The position numbers and the translations under genes were made by a program. From positions 1,555,001-1,619,000 of the forward strand of contig NC_092048.1 of the NCBI RefSeq assembly GCF_003086295.3: a stretch of 64,000 nt of DNA. The letters run 5' to 3'. Shown here piece by piece: positions 22,535 to 35,624 of the stretch; positions within the stretch are counted from its first letter, which is position 1, and each line of letters starts with the position of its first letter. The stretch comes from Arachis hypogaea. Its lineage: Eukaryota > Streptophyta > Magnoliopsida > Fabales > Fabaceae. Under the pieces are notes generated by a model. That model saw only the letters and a program-made list of their open reading frames with translations, ran no database searches and was not told where the DNA came from.

Positions 22535-23713
22535 TTATCCAAGAAAATAAAAAGACAAAATTAGGGATCACTATCTTCATCTGCATCTCTTTCTCCGTTA
22601 ATGATTAAATATTATAGAATTCGGCAGCTTAAAGAGAAAATTAGAAAAACTTGCATTGATACGTACCTTATTGGAATTAAGAAAGAGAATTCAAGAGTAG
22701 TGCCATGCCGCTTATGATAACTATAAAAAGAATAATGATATTTTTATACAGATTTTTTTTGGTGATTATAAATATCAAATACAATTTAAGAGTCACATTG
22801 AAAGCGTCATTCATATTATGTTGAACTAGCTAGAGTTGCATTAATAAGCACTAATTTATTTAAGAGTAAAAGTCTTTTTCAATTTCTAATTATTTATTAC
22901 ATAAATATTATAATTTTTGTATTTGTTCAATTCAATTTGTATAATTGATTGACAGTAGATCATATATTGACGTGTTAAATAACTTTTTTTTTTAAATAAA
23001 ACATAATATATTAGAATTAGAAATGTAAAAACAACTAAAATTTAAGAATAAACGAAAAAATAGATCAATTAAATAGAATCTACAACCTGCAAATACTTTG
23101 AGAGAAAAAAACATAATAGAAAACACATAAAAAGATGTTATAATAAGATATACGATACTATTAATTAATTTGCAACGAAAAACTTTTTCTCTTAAGTGGA
23201 TATTATTAGTTTGGGATATCAATTTTCTTATTGAATATTTGTAATCATGTTCTATTATGCGTGGTACACACATACCTAGATCTATCGATCTATCCAACTC
23301 TATGAAGGTCGTATTCATTTGTCACTCTCAATTAGAACATTATAATGACGTGGTCTGATTTGAAAAGCAATTTTTATTTTCAATATCTTTGACTGCTTAC
23401 TTATTTTTAATTTATTGAAAGGATATGTATATAGTTATATGTCTTTAGTAGACCAATAATGTAACCAAATATAAAACAATTACTTTTTGTTGAAATTGTT
23501 TAACAAAAACAATAATAATAAATAAATAAAACTAAATTTTAAAACAAAATTAATATATAAATTAGTAGTAATAATTACTTGCAATAATATCCAGAACTAA
23601 TTTTCATAAAATTTACACAAATGCATATATCAAAATGAAACATGAGATGATTTTTAATTAATAATTTGTAACTTTAATATAAAATTAATAAATTTGACCC
23701 AAAAAAAAGCTTT
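22429..23713. other. AT-rich intergenic DNA with a microsatellite
   Basis: An (AT)n run occupies 22493-22531. No gene is supported in the rest. Confidence 0.55.
22493..22531. repeat. (AT)n microsatellite
   Basis: About 19 AT dinucleotides in tandem. Confidence 0.9.
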
Positions 23714-25041
23714 TAACACTACAAGAAAATACTTCTATTGTCACGCTTTTAAAGCGTGGCGAAAAGCTGAAAAAAGCGTGGCGATAACTTTTTGCCACGC
23801 TTTTTGAGCTACACCACATTTTTGAAAGGGTCACAACTGCTAGCGTGGCAGTTGCTCTATCGCCACGTTTTTTGTGACCTATCGCCATGCTTTTTACATA
23901 TTTCCACGCTTAAAAGCATGGCCGTATATGAGAGATATGGCCACGCTTTTGAAGTGTGGCAATGGAGAGAGATATGGCCACGCTTTTAAAGCGTGGCGAT
24001 GGCCTTATTAAATTTAAAAAAAAAATTCATTTTTTTTTATTTTACCTTCATCACTGCACAATATAAATTTAGTCCTTTTTTATTACCAAACCGATAAATA
24101 TAGTATGCAATTTTGATTACAAGACAACTTAAACAGTAATTAGTGACATATATAATTTTTACTATAATTGTTTTATACATTAAAAAATTAATACTCAAAT
24201 ACAAAATAAATCTCAAGTTCAATGAAGTAATCTATCCCTTAACAGTCGGGTAGCACTGGGACTGAGAATATTTGCTTGCACTATTGGCAGCTCAACCCCT
24301 AACAGTCGGGTAGCACGACCCATCTCTTCCAATATTGCCTCCAAAAAAAGAATACTGCATTTCAACATATATATCACATTTTAACATAGAAGTAAAAATA
24401 CTACATGCATCCAAAGAAAGAAAAAGCATATGTGAGCTAGAATTTCCTTACAAAGACACATTACCATCACATGAATTAAGAGAGAATTTTTTGTTTAGAA
24501 AAGAAGAAAAAACTTTTAACATGTATAAAAGTATAAAAACTAACTTGGGATAAAACTCTCTCAGTTCTTAGTCTTTTGGAATCTTCTCTTTTGGTCCATT
24601 AATATTTAAAACATACAATTAGAAAACAACAACAAAGGTGCACAAAGTCACAAATTGTGGAAGCTGATCACTATGCTGTCTAAAGTTTAGTGCCTAATTT
24701 GCAAAAAAGGTTAAAAAAAATTAATATTTAATTTAAGAAATATAAAAAAATATTTTTAAATATTTAATATTTATCTTTTGTAAGTTCGACAAATTTAGCA
24801 CTAAAATCTAAAGGCACCAAAGATTGGCCATCTAGTATTGCAGGATAGCACACTTTCTGCATATATCAGCAATTCAATTTGACTAAACACATAATATACA
24901 TTGAACAATTCCAAAACCCTCACCCATCAAAAAAAGAAAAAGTTAACCAAAACTCGGAACACACACATGGCACAACTGAAACAAAGTTCACAAAAAATAA
25001 AATAAAATAAACAGAGGTTCTAGAGTCAAACAAAAATTCAC

Positions 25042-25181
25042 CTGATCTACCAAGGAATTCTCCAGCAACTGAGCCTTTTGAAGACTCATATTATCAGTAG
25101 CAGCAGCAACATAGAATCTGGGATTGAACTTATCTTTCTGTAACGCTGCCAATAGATTAAGCATCTCAGCAGTACGACCAC
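25042..25181 (-). pseudogene. ALG14-like exon captured in the CACTA element
   Basis: On the minus strand a 140-nt block with an acceptor (CTGTAG) before it and a donor (GTGAAT) after it reads GGRTAEMLNLLAALQKDKF, then NPRFYVAAATDNMSLQKAQ and LLENSLVDQ. This matches the part of ALG14 (membrane anchor of the UDP-GlcNAc transferase that makes the second step of N-glycan lipid precursor) around the conserved GGHTAEM, here with His changed to Arg. Only this exon is recognisable, so it is a fragment and not a working gene. The family call is from memory of ALG14 sequences. Confidence 0.75.
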
Positions 25182-25689
25182 CTACAGAATAATAAAATTT
25201 AGGAAGCTTATCACCTATTCCATTCTACAATTCTGGGATCAAAACCTGAGTCTGAGTGATCAAAATAAAATAAAATAAAATAAGAACAGAGAGCACTAAA
25301 CCAAAATTGACATGAGAACACCAAACAACAAATTAAAATCAAATAATTAAAAAACTGCAACCACAAAAGTTAGAGAACAAATTCAAAATCAACAAAAATC
25401 AAGAATCAAGAACAGAACAGAAACTGGCAGTGAAAAATAGATGTAGACAAAATACAAGAACAAAAATCAAGAACAGAAACGAGCAATGAAAAATAGATGC
25501 AGGGAAAAATCAAGAACTAAAAATCAAGTACAAAACAAGAAAAGATAGAAGCAGTAAAAAATCATAACGAAAATCAAGAATCAAGAATAGCAACCAAGAG
25601 AATACTAGAGAACTTTAGAAAATAAAGTGCTTACAATCTTTAGATAACAAACTCAACCACAACAATTGCAAAATGGCAACTGAATATAA

Positions 25690-26080
25690 AGTGCTTACAG
25701 TCTTTCTTGGTGACGGAGAGGGCTGCTTGGTGACAGAGACAAAGGAGGTGCTTGGTGACGGCGGTCCTCTTGGCCGCGGAGAGGTGCTTGGTGACGGTGA
25801 GGGATTCTTGGACAATGGCGCTCTCTACGACGGAGAAGAGCGCCGCGGTAGGGACTCGTGACTTGGCGACGAGGAACGCACCACCGCCGCAGATTGCGTG
25901 AGTAGGATGGCGGGGAAGGAGAAGGGCGCCGCGGATGGAGGAGGAGGTAGAGACGCGCTACGGTCTACGATTCTACGGATGGAGGGGGCGCTATTGAGGA
26001 GGATGGAGATTTCAGAACAGGGGTTAGAGACTGAAGGAGGCGCTGCGTGAGTCACTTAGGGTTAGGGGTTTGTTATTAGG
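25690..26080. other. GC-rich block inside the CACTA element
   Basis: The base composition is sharply higher in GC than the surroundings, with repeats of GGTGACGG/CTTGGTGACG. Short open frames occur on both strands, such as a Pro/Ser-rich one on the minus strand from 26055. It may be a captured first exon, leader or promoter of a host gene, perhaps the same ALG14-like source. I do not recognise the product. Confidence 0.35.
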
Positions 26081-27131
26081 AGTATTAGGGATTAGGGACT
26101 AGGGATTAGGGATGTCATAAATGATTAAGAGAACGAAAGCTTTTTTGTTCATATACGAAGGAAAGCTTTTTTTTTAACCTTTTGGCCACGCTTTTGAAGC
26201 GTGCCAAAAGATTTACAGGAAACGGCCACGCTTTTAAAACGCTCCTATAACAAAACCCTATTGCCAGGCTTTGAAAGCGTGCCTGTTTCTTTCTTTGGCT
26301 ACGCTTTTCAAGCGTGACAAAAAAAACGTGGCCAAATTTCGAATCAGTTGCCACCCTCATAAAAGCGTAGCCGTTGACCTCTTTCACCACGCTTTTAAAG
26401 CGTAGCAAGAAAAAACGTGGCCAAATCTCTATTTAATCGCCACCCTCATAAAAGCGTGGTCATTGACCATTTTTGGCCACGCTTTTGAAGCGTGGCAAGA
26501 AAAAAGCGTGGCCATAAGCCTTTTTTCTTGTAGTGTAAGAAGTGAAAATAAAGATAAATAAAACTGATAAAAAATAAAATTGAGTTTTTTTTTTAAGAAA
26601 AGAATATCGAATTGGGTTCTTCTCCTATCCGTATCGAATAGAACATGCTGAGCTAAATCTTCTTTATGAAAAACCTACTTTATTTAAAATGGAAAACAGT
26701 TATCGCACTTAGAAACCTATCTGAATAGCATTAAATATACGACTGGCTTACCCGATATATATAGTCATAATCGTTTAGTAATTGACATCAAAATTCCTAG
26801 GTCTCTCTAATAAACAAGTTGTTGTATATAATAAAAAATCCAAATAGTATATATAGTCCAATAATTGTAATGTTATGAATGAAATTGGAAAATGACATTT
26901 GACAAGCAAGGTGCATGCTAATTGCTATAGTGGAATGCATGTGATGAGGTTTAATCGGTGTCCCTTGTTTGTTTCTCGTGAAAATATCAAAAGGAATAAG
27001 ACGTTGGAGAATGAAATATCTACCAAGTATATGAAAAGAATGAAAATATTATTTATACACTAATTAATTTCACATTCATCTCTTTATCATGTAATAAAAA
27101 TAATTACAAATAACATATCCATTATTACATA

Positions 27132-27420
27132 CACTACAAAAGAAATTAGGTTGTGACAAATTTTTAACAATAGTAATGACATTATAATAACATATATATA
27201 TGGTCACTGTTTCTTTTAATTAATTTATTATTTTGTGGTATTCATATATATTTGATTTTATTATTATATGTTATCATAATAACAAATTATAAGACAAACA
27301 ATATTTTTAACAATAAAAAATAAGGCAAACAATATATAGTTGTCAATAAATAATATATTAACGATTATTTTTATTGTCGCTAAAAGTAATAGATATTGTC
27401 ACTAAAAATATTTTTTTTAA
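27132..27420 (+). mobile_element. Possible truncated CACTA-like end
   Basis: CACTACAAAAGAAA is followed by AT-rich DNA with repeated GTCGCTAAAA/GTCACTAAAA units, as in subterminal regions of CACTA elements. No matching right end was found nearby. Confidence 0.35.
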
Positions 27421-27427
27421 GTATCTA

Positions 27428-27958
27428 CTCTTAAGTATTGTTTTTGTCTTCAATGTTTGGGATAAGTTCTATTTATATCCCTAACGTTTAAATCGTCTTA
27501 TTTGTATCCTTATATAACGTTTATAAAAATAATTCATTGTTATCCTGCCGTCAAGTATACTAATAAATTAGATTGTATTTATCAATTATTCTTACTTGGA
27601 TGTATTCATTTTCAATTAAGTCTCACTTGAATGTGTTCGATTTTAATATTGTACCCAAAATTTATGTTCAGGTTCAATTATGTCCCTTAAAAAGTAAATT
27701 ATGTAAATGTTGCAGGAATTAGATTCAACTTTTAATGAGTTATTATTTGAAGTGGATCATCGGTTTTGACCTACACATTTGTATTCTAACTTCAAGAAGA
27801 GATTTTTAGAACTCCAACTAAACCTCATGATGTGTAATTGATAGCAAAATAACACTGAATCACTCTTACAAACGTTAGGGATACAAATAGAACGATTTAG
27901 ACATTAAGGACACAAATAAAACTTACCCCAAATATTAGGGACAAAAACGATATTTTAC
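27428..27958. repeat. About 530-bp MITE at the 3' end of P450 copy 2
   Basis: The left end (GTTTGGGATAAGTTCTATTT, then ATCCCTAACGTTTAAATCGT) is mirrored by the right end (AACGTTAGGGATACAAATAG, then AACGATTTAGA and ATTAGGGACAAAAAC). The internal DNA is not coding. It lies within 30 bp of the P450 stop and may contribute to its 3' untranslated region. Confidence 0.65.
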
Positions 27959-27985
27959 GCCTCTTATCGTTACAACACATTAAGT

Positions 27986-30900
27986 CTAAGAACTAAGAGA
28001 GTATGGTATGGGTTGAAGATGGAGTGAGACTTTCTTACTAACAGTGAGTCCACACATTTCATCCATGTCTATGTCACCTTCATCTTCACCATGCAGCTTC
28101 CAATCAAACCAATATAGAAGATTAGCAAGAACATATCCGGTAGAAACAAGCCCAAAAGAAATTCCAGGACAACCTCTTCTCCCAACACCAAATGGTATTA
28201 ATTGAAAATCCAACCCTTTTATATCAACTTGGTTGTTTTCAAATCTCTCAGGAATGAACTCTTCAGCCTCCTCCCACAATTTTGGGTCTCTTTGAATCGC
28301 CCAAGCATTTATAAACACTCTAGTTTTTGGAGGAATATTGAAACTTTGTACTTTCACACTTGAAGTTGTTTGCCTAGGAACTAAGAGAGGAACTGGAGGA
28401 TGCAATCTTAGAGTTTCTTTGATCACACAATTCAAATAGTTCATTTGATTCACATCATTTTCTTCCACTTTTGATTTTCTCCCCACAATTCTCCTTACCT
28501 CTTCTTGAGCTTTCTTCATGGCTTTTGGATTCTTGAGGAGCTCAGCAAAAGTCCATTCTAGAGTTGTTGAGGTAGTATCACTTCCTCCAACAAACATGTC
28601 CTGAAATTATTAGAAAAACTTTTAATTTGTATAATCATCAATAAAATAATTAATTTTTAATTAGTTAGTATTAATTAAATTTGTATTATAATAATAAAAT
28701 AACTTTTTTAACTCTTATCTTTTAGAAAGTTTAGAATTTAGAATAAAAATTAAATTTAAAAAAATTACTGATATTAATAAAAAAAATTCTGTCACATGTT
28801 ATTATTATGGTAGGTCACTATCGTACTATTAAAAATTGATTGAACATAAATTTGAATGAGAAAGTCTAGGGGCAGTAGATTTTGTGATTTTTAGCTATCA
28901 ATTAGCTATCAATAATGTTTTTAATGGTGTGAGATTGCATCTAATGATGTAGAATCATTCAATTTTCTTTAAGTGTTGGCCAGAATTTAACAAAAGTGCT
29001 GCCTCTAGCACTCTCAAATTGAATTATACACAGCTAGCATAAAAATAGTGCAATACAACGAGTTATTATAACAAATAAAATGAAAAATAAATTCTTGAGA
29101 ATTTTTATTTTGAATAGATTAGTCTTTAAAAAAAAATATTAATAAAATTTTTTAAGATAATAAATGTAGATAAGTTAGTTTAAATTATAACTTTTCACTC
29201 TAATTATAGGAGATAATTTAAGGATATTATGCCTACATTTATTATTTTAAAGGACTTTATTGATACTTATTTTTTGGGTAAAGTATATTTTTTGCTCTTA
29301 AAGTTTGACAAAAGTTTTAAAAATATTCCTAAATTTTATTTTGTTTCAATTTTGTCCCAAAAATTTTCGATTTGCATCAAATATACCCCTGACGGCTAAT
29401 TTTTCAAAAAATTTAATACCAATTCAATAACAATTTCATAAGAACAACCCTCAACACAAGCAAATCAAGCATAATTTTTATGCATTATTGTTAGATTGGA
29501 CTTAATATTTTTGAAAATTTAGCTGTTAAGGGTATATTTAATGCAAATAAAAAATTTTTGGGACAAAATTGAAACAAAATAAAACTTAGGAGTATTTTTA
29601 AAACTTTTGTCAAACTTCAGGGATAATAAATATACTTTAACCTTATTTTTTTTACAGACTAATATATTCAAAATATAAATTCTCAAAGGTTTATTTATTA
29701 CTTTACTCTATTATAAACTATCAAAATAATAAGAAAAACCTGCATTAATCTTTTTTCTAATAAATATATTCTTTTAGAAATTAAAGTTTGTTGTACATAT
29801 TAGTTCTAGAATTACTACGATAAAACTCATGTAGTAGTAAGAGGAGTGCTAGGGGTCAATAATTTTTGTGTTTTGTAACTATCAATTAGTTATCAATAGT
29901 GTTTTTAATGGTGGGAGATTAAATCCAATGGTGGAAAATCATTCAATTTTCTTTTGATGGTTAAGTACTGACCAATTTTTTAAAAAATTGCTAGCCCTCG
30001 AGACTTTCCCTAGTAGTAAAGCTCATGTAATAATAAAATTATAAAAATAAATGGGGGAGAGAGAGAAAGAGATACCACTAAGATTGCTTTCAAGTTATCT
30101 TGAGAGTCCTCAAACTGAAGCATATTATTCTCTTGAAGTTCAAGAAGTATATCAACAAAGTCTTTCTTCTCAAAATGATCATCACCTTTCTTCTTCTCTT
30201 TATTCCTTCTCCTGATGATGTGTTCTTCAATTACATCTTCTAAGAAAGAATCAAATGCTATAGAAGTAGCATTCATTTCTGATATCAAACCTCTAACAGA
30301 ATCAATCCAACCAAATGAAGGGAAGAAATCTTTCACACTGAAAGACGAAAATTGTCTCATCAATTTTCTTCCAAGCTCTCCGAAATTTTTGTCGTTACAA
30401 TCTTTTGGAGGATTATACTTTTGTCCAAGAATACATCTTGATACTATGTTGTTTGATGTTGAAATTAGCAACTCACTTAGATTCACACAAGATCCCTTGT
30501 TTCTTACATATGATTCACGTATTCCACCCACCTAATATGTTGTATCGAAACATGTAAATGTATTAAATTAAATACGGTCAAATAATATACATAAAAATGT
30601 TGGATACAAGCTAACTATGGTAATATATATATATTTAAAAATAATATAATAAAATTAACATAATTTATTATTTTTTATCAGTAATTAATTAATAATATTT
30701 AAAAATATTGACTTAAAGTATAGTATTAGGCTGTCGGATTAAAAGTATTGGACTACTGGAAAATATTGACCAATATAAATCAAAATTGCTAGTTTTCATT
30801 TTTTTTTCTAAAAGTAAATATATACATATAAAATATAATTTTTATTTTAATTATTCAAACAACGAAAATTCACTAAAAACAACCTTTTAGAGGTATATAA

Positions 30901-31622
30901 ATATATAAATATAATCACTGGTGACAGAAATATGTTAATTATAGTTGAATTTATTAATTTGCAAAATAAAAAATTCTACTAATGATGACTAACATGAATA
31001 TGTGTATAAAAATTTAAAATGATCTTTATTAATCTAAACATAAATTACATTTTATGCTAAAAAAATAATTTTACACGAGGAAATATGTTAAAAATATAAT
31101 TATTTGTCTACTAACCAGTTCGGCAACCTCTTGTTCACGAACAAAGCAAAAAGAACAAACTCTTTTGACGCTTAAAAGTTCAAGAACACAAATTTTTCTT
31201 TTTTGTCTCCACTCTTCACCATACGGTGCAAAACCCACATCCTTACATCCATAGGTAAAAATATTTGCAGCCGTAGTTTGGGGCCTATCGGAGAAAACAA
31301 CATCATGATTCTTGATGATTTCTTTGGCCACGTCTGCAGACGAAACCACTAGAGTTGGGACTTGTCCCAACTCCAACAACATTAGAGGGCCATGCTTTTT
31401 GGAGAGCTCATGGAAGGAACGGTGTGGAAGTGTTCCTAGTTGATGAAGATTTCCAATGAAAGGTAGCTTTGGTGGGCATGGAGGAAGGTTTTGATTGTTT
31501 TTTTTCCTTGTGAAATTAAGAAACAAGAAGATAGTGATGATAACGATGCCAAATAATATTGATACGTAAAGAGTTGAGTTTTCCTCATTTGACAATTGCT
31601 TTAGAACTGAGACAAGTTCCAT
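27986..31622 (-). CDS. Cytochrome P450, CYP71 family, copy 2 (three exons)
   Basis: Exons 31622-31116, 30531-30076 and 28600-27986 join in phase 0 at both introns (CTG|GTTAGT..ATATTAG|GTG and GTG|GTATCT..TTTCAG|GAC) and give 525 residues. An N-terminal anchor (about 20-38) and the hinge NLPPCPPKLPFIGNLHQLG (Cys in place of the usual Ser) are followed by WRQKR, GGSDTTS, ExxR as ETLR (383-386), PERF and FGVGRRGCPG with the heme Cys near 465. All essential motifs are intact. The SVKRVCSFCFV stretch just before the first intron differs from the LKRVKSFQSIR of copies 1 and 4. The extra intron is also in copy 4 but not in copies 1 and 3. A TATA-like TATATATATT lies about 45 bp before the start. Confidence 0.92.
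28864..29025. repeat. About 165-bp MITE in P450-2 intron 2, first copy
   Basis: The sequence TCTAGGGGCAGTAGATTTTG with AGCTATCAATAATG and ATGGTGTGAGATT, ending GCTGCCTCTAGCACTC, matches a second copy at 29844-30006 and an inverted copy in P450-3 at 48572-48730. Confidence 0.6.
29276..29642 (+). repeat. 367-bp MITE (intron family), copy in P450-2
   Basis: The terminal inverted repeats are GGGTAAAGTATATTTT and AAATATACTTTAACC, followed inward by near-complementary arms (AATTTTGTCCCAAAAATTTT on the left; TTTTTGGGACAAAATTG on the right). The flanks TTATTTTTT (29267-29275 and 29643-29651) are an exact 9-bp target duplication, as for Mutator-type elements. Confidence 0.85.
29844..30006. repeat. 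About 165-bp MITE in P450-2 intron 2, second copy
   Basis: AGTGCTAGGGGTCAATAATT at the left and TTGCTAGCCCTCGAGACTTT at the right are imperfect inverted ends. The interior (CTATCAATTAGTTATCAATA, GTTTTTAATGGTGGGAGATT) matches the copy at 28864. A shorter relic lies near 30720-30810 in intron 1. Confidence 0.6.
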
Positions 31623-33234
31623 TATTTCTCAACTTCATGTGGCAAGTATTATGGTGCAACGAGGTAATATATATACATAATAAAAATATTATTTATATTC
31701 CAAAATTAGTACATTATATATTTGTATATAAATATATATTGTTTATTTATTTTTAATATATATTTTATATTAATAACTAATTTTAATAACTAATTTTAAT
31801 AAATGTACACATAAACATGTGTAATTTCTAGATGTCTTTATATAATTACGGCGTTTATGGTGTTTATGAATAATTTTACCTGCACTTAAAAAGTATAGCT
31901 AAATTATAATAAATAATTTTATGAATTTATTGATAAAAAATTATAATTTTAACCAATATCAATTCTAATGATAAAATTTTTTTAAAATCAATACAAAATA
32001 ATTTTGCATAAAATTTTATTTAATAAATTCAAAATCCTAAAGTATTTTCTCAAAGCACTTTAGAAAATTGTCATCGAGTAGTAATTTATCACATTTTGAT
32101 TATGCAGTCTCGCCACAACTAAATAATTATAGTTGGTTTTCTTAAAAAGGTATAAAAATTGATTTTAAATTTGGAATGTATCATAAAATTTTTAATAATG
32201 TATACTAAGTATGATAACCCCGATGCTTTAGTCTTCATAAGTTATTTTCGTATTACGAGTCTAAAATGGCAGGTGTATATGACTGGATTTCAATAATAGA
32301 TATTTTTCGATTACGTTATGTATATACTAAAATGAATCGGTTACTAATATAAAATATATATTAAAATATAAATATATATTAAAAATAAATTAAATTATAT
32401 ATATATATATATATATATTAATAATTAATTTTAATATATAAATAATATTTTTTATATTAGTTTGACTACTTGTCTGTTGGAATTATTATTGATAAAGGCA
32501 GAGATTCAGAAAGCCAAACTTGCTTTTACATCCCTTGAAAGGAGCAGGAGATATATGGTGCTTTAATCGAAATCTCTAGTATGTTGTGTGGTCGAAAGAG
32601 ACAGTGTTTTAATCAAAATATCTGTAGTTTTTTTTTAAATCTTTACTCAACAAAAAAAAAAATAGCTCTTGTTTGTTGGATTATGTATTTACTTGTTTTG
32701 TAATCAATTTTGATGACAATGTCGAAAAAATTGTTTAATAAAACAAAGGAAAGTGAAATTACTCTTCTCTTCCCTACTAAGACATAAAATCTTCTGTCTA
32801 ATCATTATAATTCACACTTAGTCACAACTTTAAGTAATGTCATGTGTTGTCTGTCTATTCATCGGTCAAAATTTAACTATTTTTAGTCACCTAAAATAAA
32901 ATATAATTATCATAGATGTAGCCTTATAATAATAATGCACAAAGAATTCAAGCATGCTTATCCGGATTAAATTATTTAAATAAATATTTTAAATTCAAAT
33001 AATACTATATTTTTGTCTAAACACAATTTTCATTATTTTCTATTAGACCCAATTTTATCCGTAATATTGTCACCTTAATTTCGATAATTACTTTTCCATT
33101 TCAACTGAGTTAAACCTTAAAGTAGTGTTTGAAATTTAAAAAATACATTAATTTAATCTTTGATTTTTCAATTGCATTATTTATATTCTTGACATTGAAA
33201 AAAATACACTTAGTTGATCCTTTTTCCTTTTTCC

Positions 33235-33600
33235 GTCCAAACTCCTTTCCAGCAGCAGTAATGTGACAAATTTTTGCCACGCTAGACAATGAAAAACGAC
33301 GTCGTATTAAGTTTTAGCGTTAAAATAAGAAAACAACGCCGTTTCAAGTAGGAAGGAGTTACCAAAAGTTAATTAAAACCCCCATATTTGTCACAAAAAA
33401 AAAACCCATATTTAAAGAGATCACTTTGTTACTTCATCTTCTTCATCTCGTTCGAACTGAAAGTCCCATACACTGGGATTCGCTAGTCCTGATGAGGGAT
33501 TTTGTGGTGACGCAAATTGGAGACTATCGAAACCTGCTCATCGTTGGCTCAAAATCGGTAAAAGAAGGAGCAAAGCTTCCTCGTGAAGTCCCCTAAACAT
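33235..33600 (+). other. Unidentified GC-richer block with a 34-codon open frame
   Basis: The block contains two imperfect palindromes, AACGACGTCGT and AACAACGCCGTTTC, near 33295-33345, a CT-rich stretch, and an open frame at 33492-33596 (MRDFVVTQIGDYRNLLIVGS, then KSVKEGAKLPREVP). The composition resembles a gene's leader and first codons. I do not recognise the product, and no continuation exon could be tied to it. It may be a gene relic or a captured fragment in a transposon. Confidence 0.3.
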
Positions 33601-35624
33601 GCAGTGAATAAAATATTTTTTATTTATTTTTTAGTGTTAAGGTATCCATTGTTGTGAATTTGAATTAGAAATTTTGTGTTAGTTGATAAAAAAATATTGA
33701 ATGTTATATTTTTATAATTATATTTTTTGTAATTATATTTTTTAGTATTATATTTTTTTAAACTTTTAAATAAAAAAAATTAATAATAAATTAAATTTTT
33801 ATAATTTATTCTATTTTATTATTAAATAAAATATAAAAATATTAAATTTTATATTTCTATCATTTATACCTTGTTTTCAGTGTTTTATTTCTTGTTCTGT
33901 TATGTTAGGTCAAAGTCTCAAAAATTCTTCTGTTTTGGGACACAAAATATTACGAGAGTCCAAAATTACACAACAAAGCTAGAATAGTCCAAAGGGTCAA
34001 GTAAAATATTGATCTTTCATGACAAATTGACAATGGGATCTTATTGGGCTGATTCCGATTCTATCCAACTTTTCATAAATGGGCTTTTCTTGGGCTGGTT
34101 TTTATTCCATCCAAAAACGAGGTTGGATATTTATAGATAATGCGCTTTTAAGTTTTAATTGCCCGTCCAAAAACAAAAGTTTTAATTGTTTCGGAAAACT
34201 TTTTTATTTTATTTCAGAATGGTATTCCTATTTTACAAGTAGTGCAAAAACTTTACTTGATTGTTTAGAATAAAATAATAATCTAGATACACTATCAATT
34301 GTTTTGAATTAGTGTTTAGATGAGGTGTATAAACTGTAATTTAACTGTATTATTTGTTGCTTTTTGCATTATGTGCGAATTGAACTTTTTCTCTAGAGAT
34401 CGAGAACCTAACAAATTATGAATTATCAGAAAAAAAAAAGGACTATAAAATCCAAAAATGAGAGAAAGGGGATGGATCTCGCTAGAACCCACTAGCTAAC
34501 GAATCCACGCTGCAGAATATATTCTAAGTTTCCATCACTATCAGTATGATTCCTTGGTTAGGCCATTGATTATGGAAAACAGAAGAAGACGACATTGTAA
34601 TAAATTGATTTTGATTATTTCTCGTACATTATATTGTCTTATATATGATTAAGTGTATCATCTTGTGAAAGCCACCAAAATCAAAGAGGAAATTTCCTAG
34701 TCAACATACAATGTGTTACACGTTCAATATTAAATTATGAAAAAATTGCTATCAAGGAAATAAGGAACGTCATTAAAAAACTTAATTAACAAAAGCGACC
34801 ATTTATAATAATATGTTTAAAATTCTAGTTCTTCTAGAGGAATGTGTCATATAAGTGAAATCTATAGTATCTATGATAATAATAGCTAAAATAATTATAT
34901 AAATATTATTAAAATTAAAATTATATTTTTTTATATTTGAATAACAATTTTTTTTTATTTTTAAAATTTAAAAATATTAAAATTATCACCGCCACACAAC
35001 ATATAAACATCATGGCATATAAATTTTTTTTTTAACTTTTTACTTTTTACATTGAATGTAATTAATAAAAAATAAAAAAATATTTTTTTATTATCACAAA
35101 ATATGAAAATAATATATAAATAGTATACGCAAAAAAAAAGGGGTATAAATATTATTTCTCTTTCAGAGATCTGAGGGGCATCATTACATATTTATATACT
35201 GCATGGCAGAAACCCTTATTTTAAGGGGGCGTTTTAGTCATTGACTCAAAGGCACAATTGCACATGGTTACAACTGGGGTAGGTAGGTTAATAATGAAAA
35301 GAAAGTGAGAATGTTTATATTTTTTAATGAAAAAGGTGACTATCACGTGGACATATATCAAAGTAACACACCATGCATGACAATACATAAAATATTAAAT
35401 AATTTATTTAAATATATTAAAAGATTAAATAATTTTTTATTATTATCTCCATATTCATTTATTTTGTTGTTCTCGCCGGATAAAAAAAGTTGAATAATTT
35501 TCTCTTTTTCCTAAATATATAAATTATATTAAAAATTAATCATGAATAAAAAAGTAATAATAAAATATTTTTTATATAAAAATATACATCATATTATGAT
35601 GTATATATTAAAAATAGGAAAAGT

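Larger units (their letters stand above)
23717..26535. mobile_element. Complete non-autonomous CACTA (En/Spm-like) element
   Basis: The element begins CACTACAAGAAAA (23717) and ends TTTTCTTGTAGTG (26535), the canonical CACTA termini, and is flanked on both sides by TAA (23714-23716, 26536-26538), the expected 3-bp duplication. Subterminal regions (about 23740-24010 and 26170-26520) hold many copies of CCACGCTTTT..AAGCGTGG in both orientations, the usual transposase-binding arrays. The 2.8 kb body has no transposase. It carries a host exon fragment resembling ALG14 (25042-25181), two copies of a 20-bp repeat ending AACAGTCGGGTAGCAC (24237-24256, 24297-24316) and a GC-rich block (about 25690-26080). 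Movement would need a transposase from elsewhere. Confidence 0.92.
26539..27985. other. Intergenic DNA downstream of P450 copy 2
   Basis: No gene is seen. The stretch holds a CACTA-like left end (27132-27420) and an inverted-repeat MITE (27428-27958) that ends 28 bp from the P450 copy 2 stop codon. Confidence 0.5.

Noticed and set aside
23792..23989. Short frames in the CACTA subterminal repeats
   Set aside because: They arise from repeated CCACGCTTTT/AAGCGTGG units and do not encode a recognisable protein.
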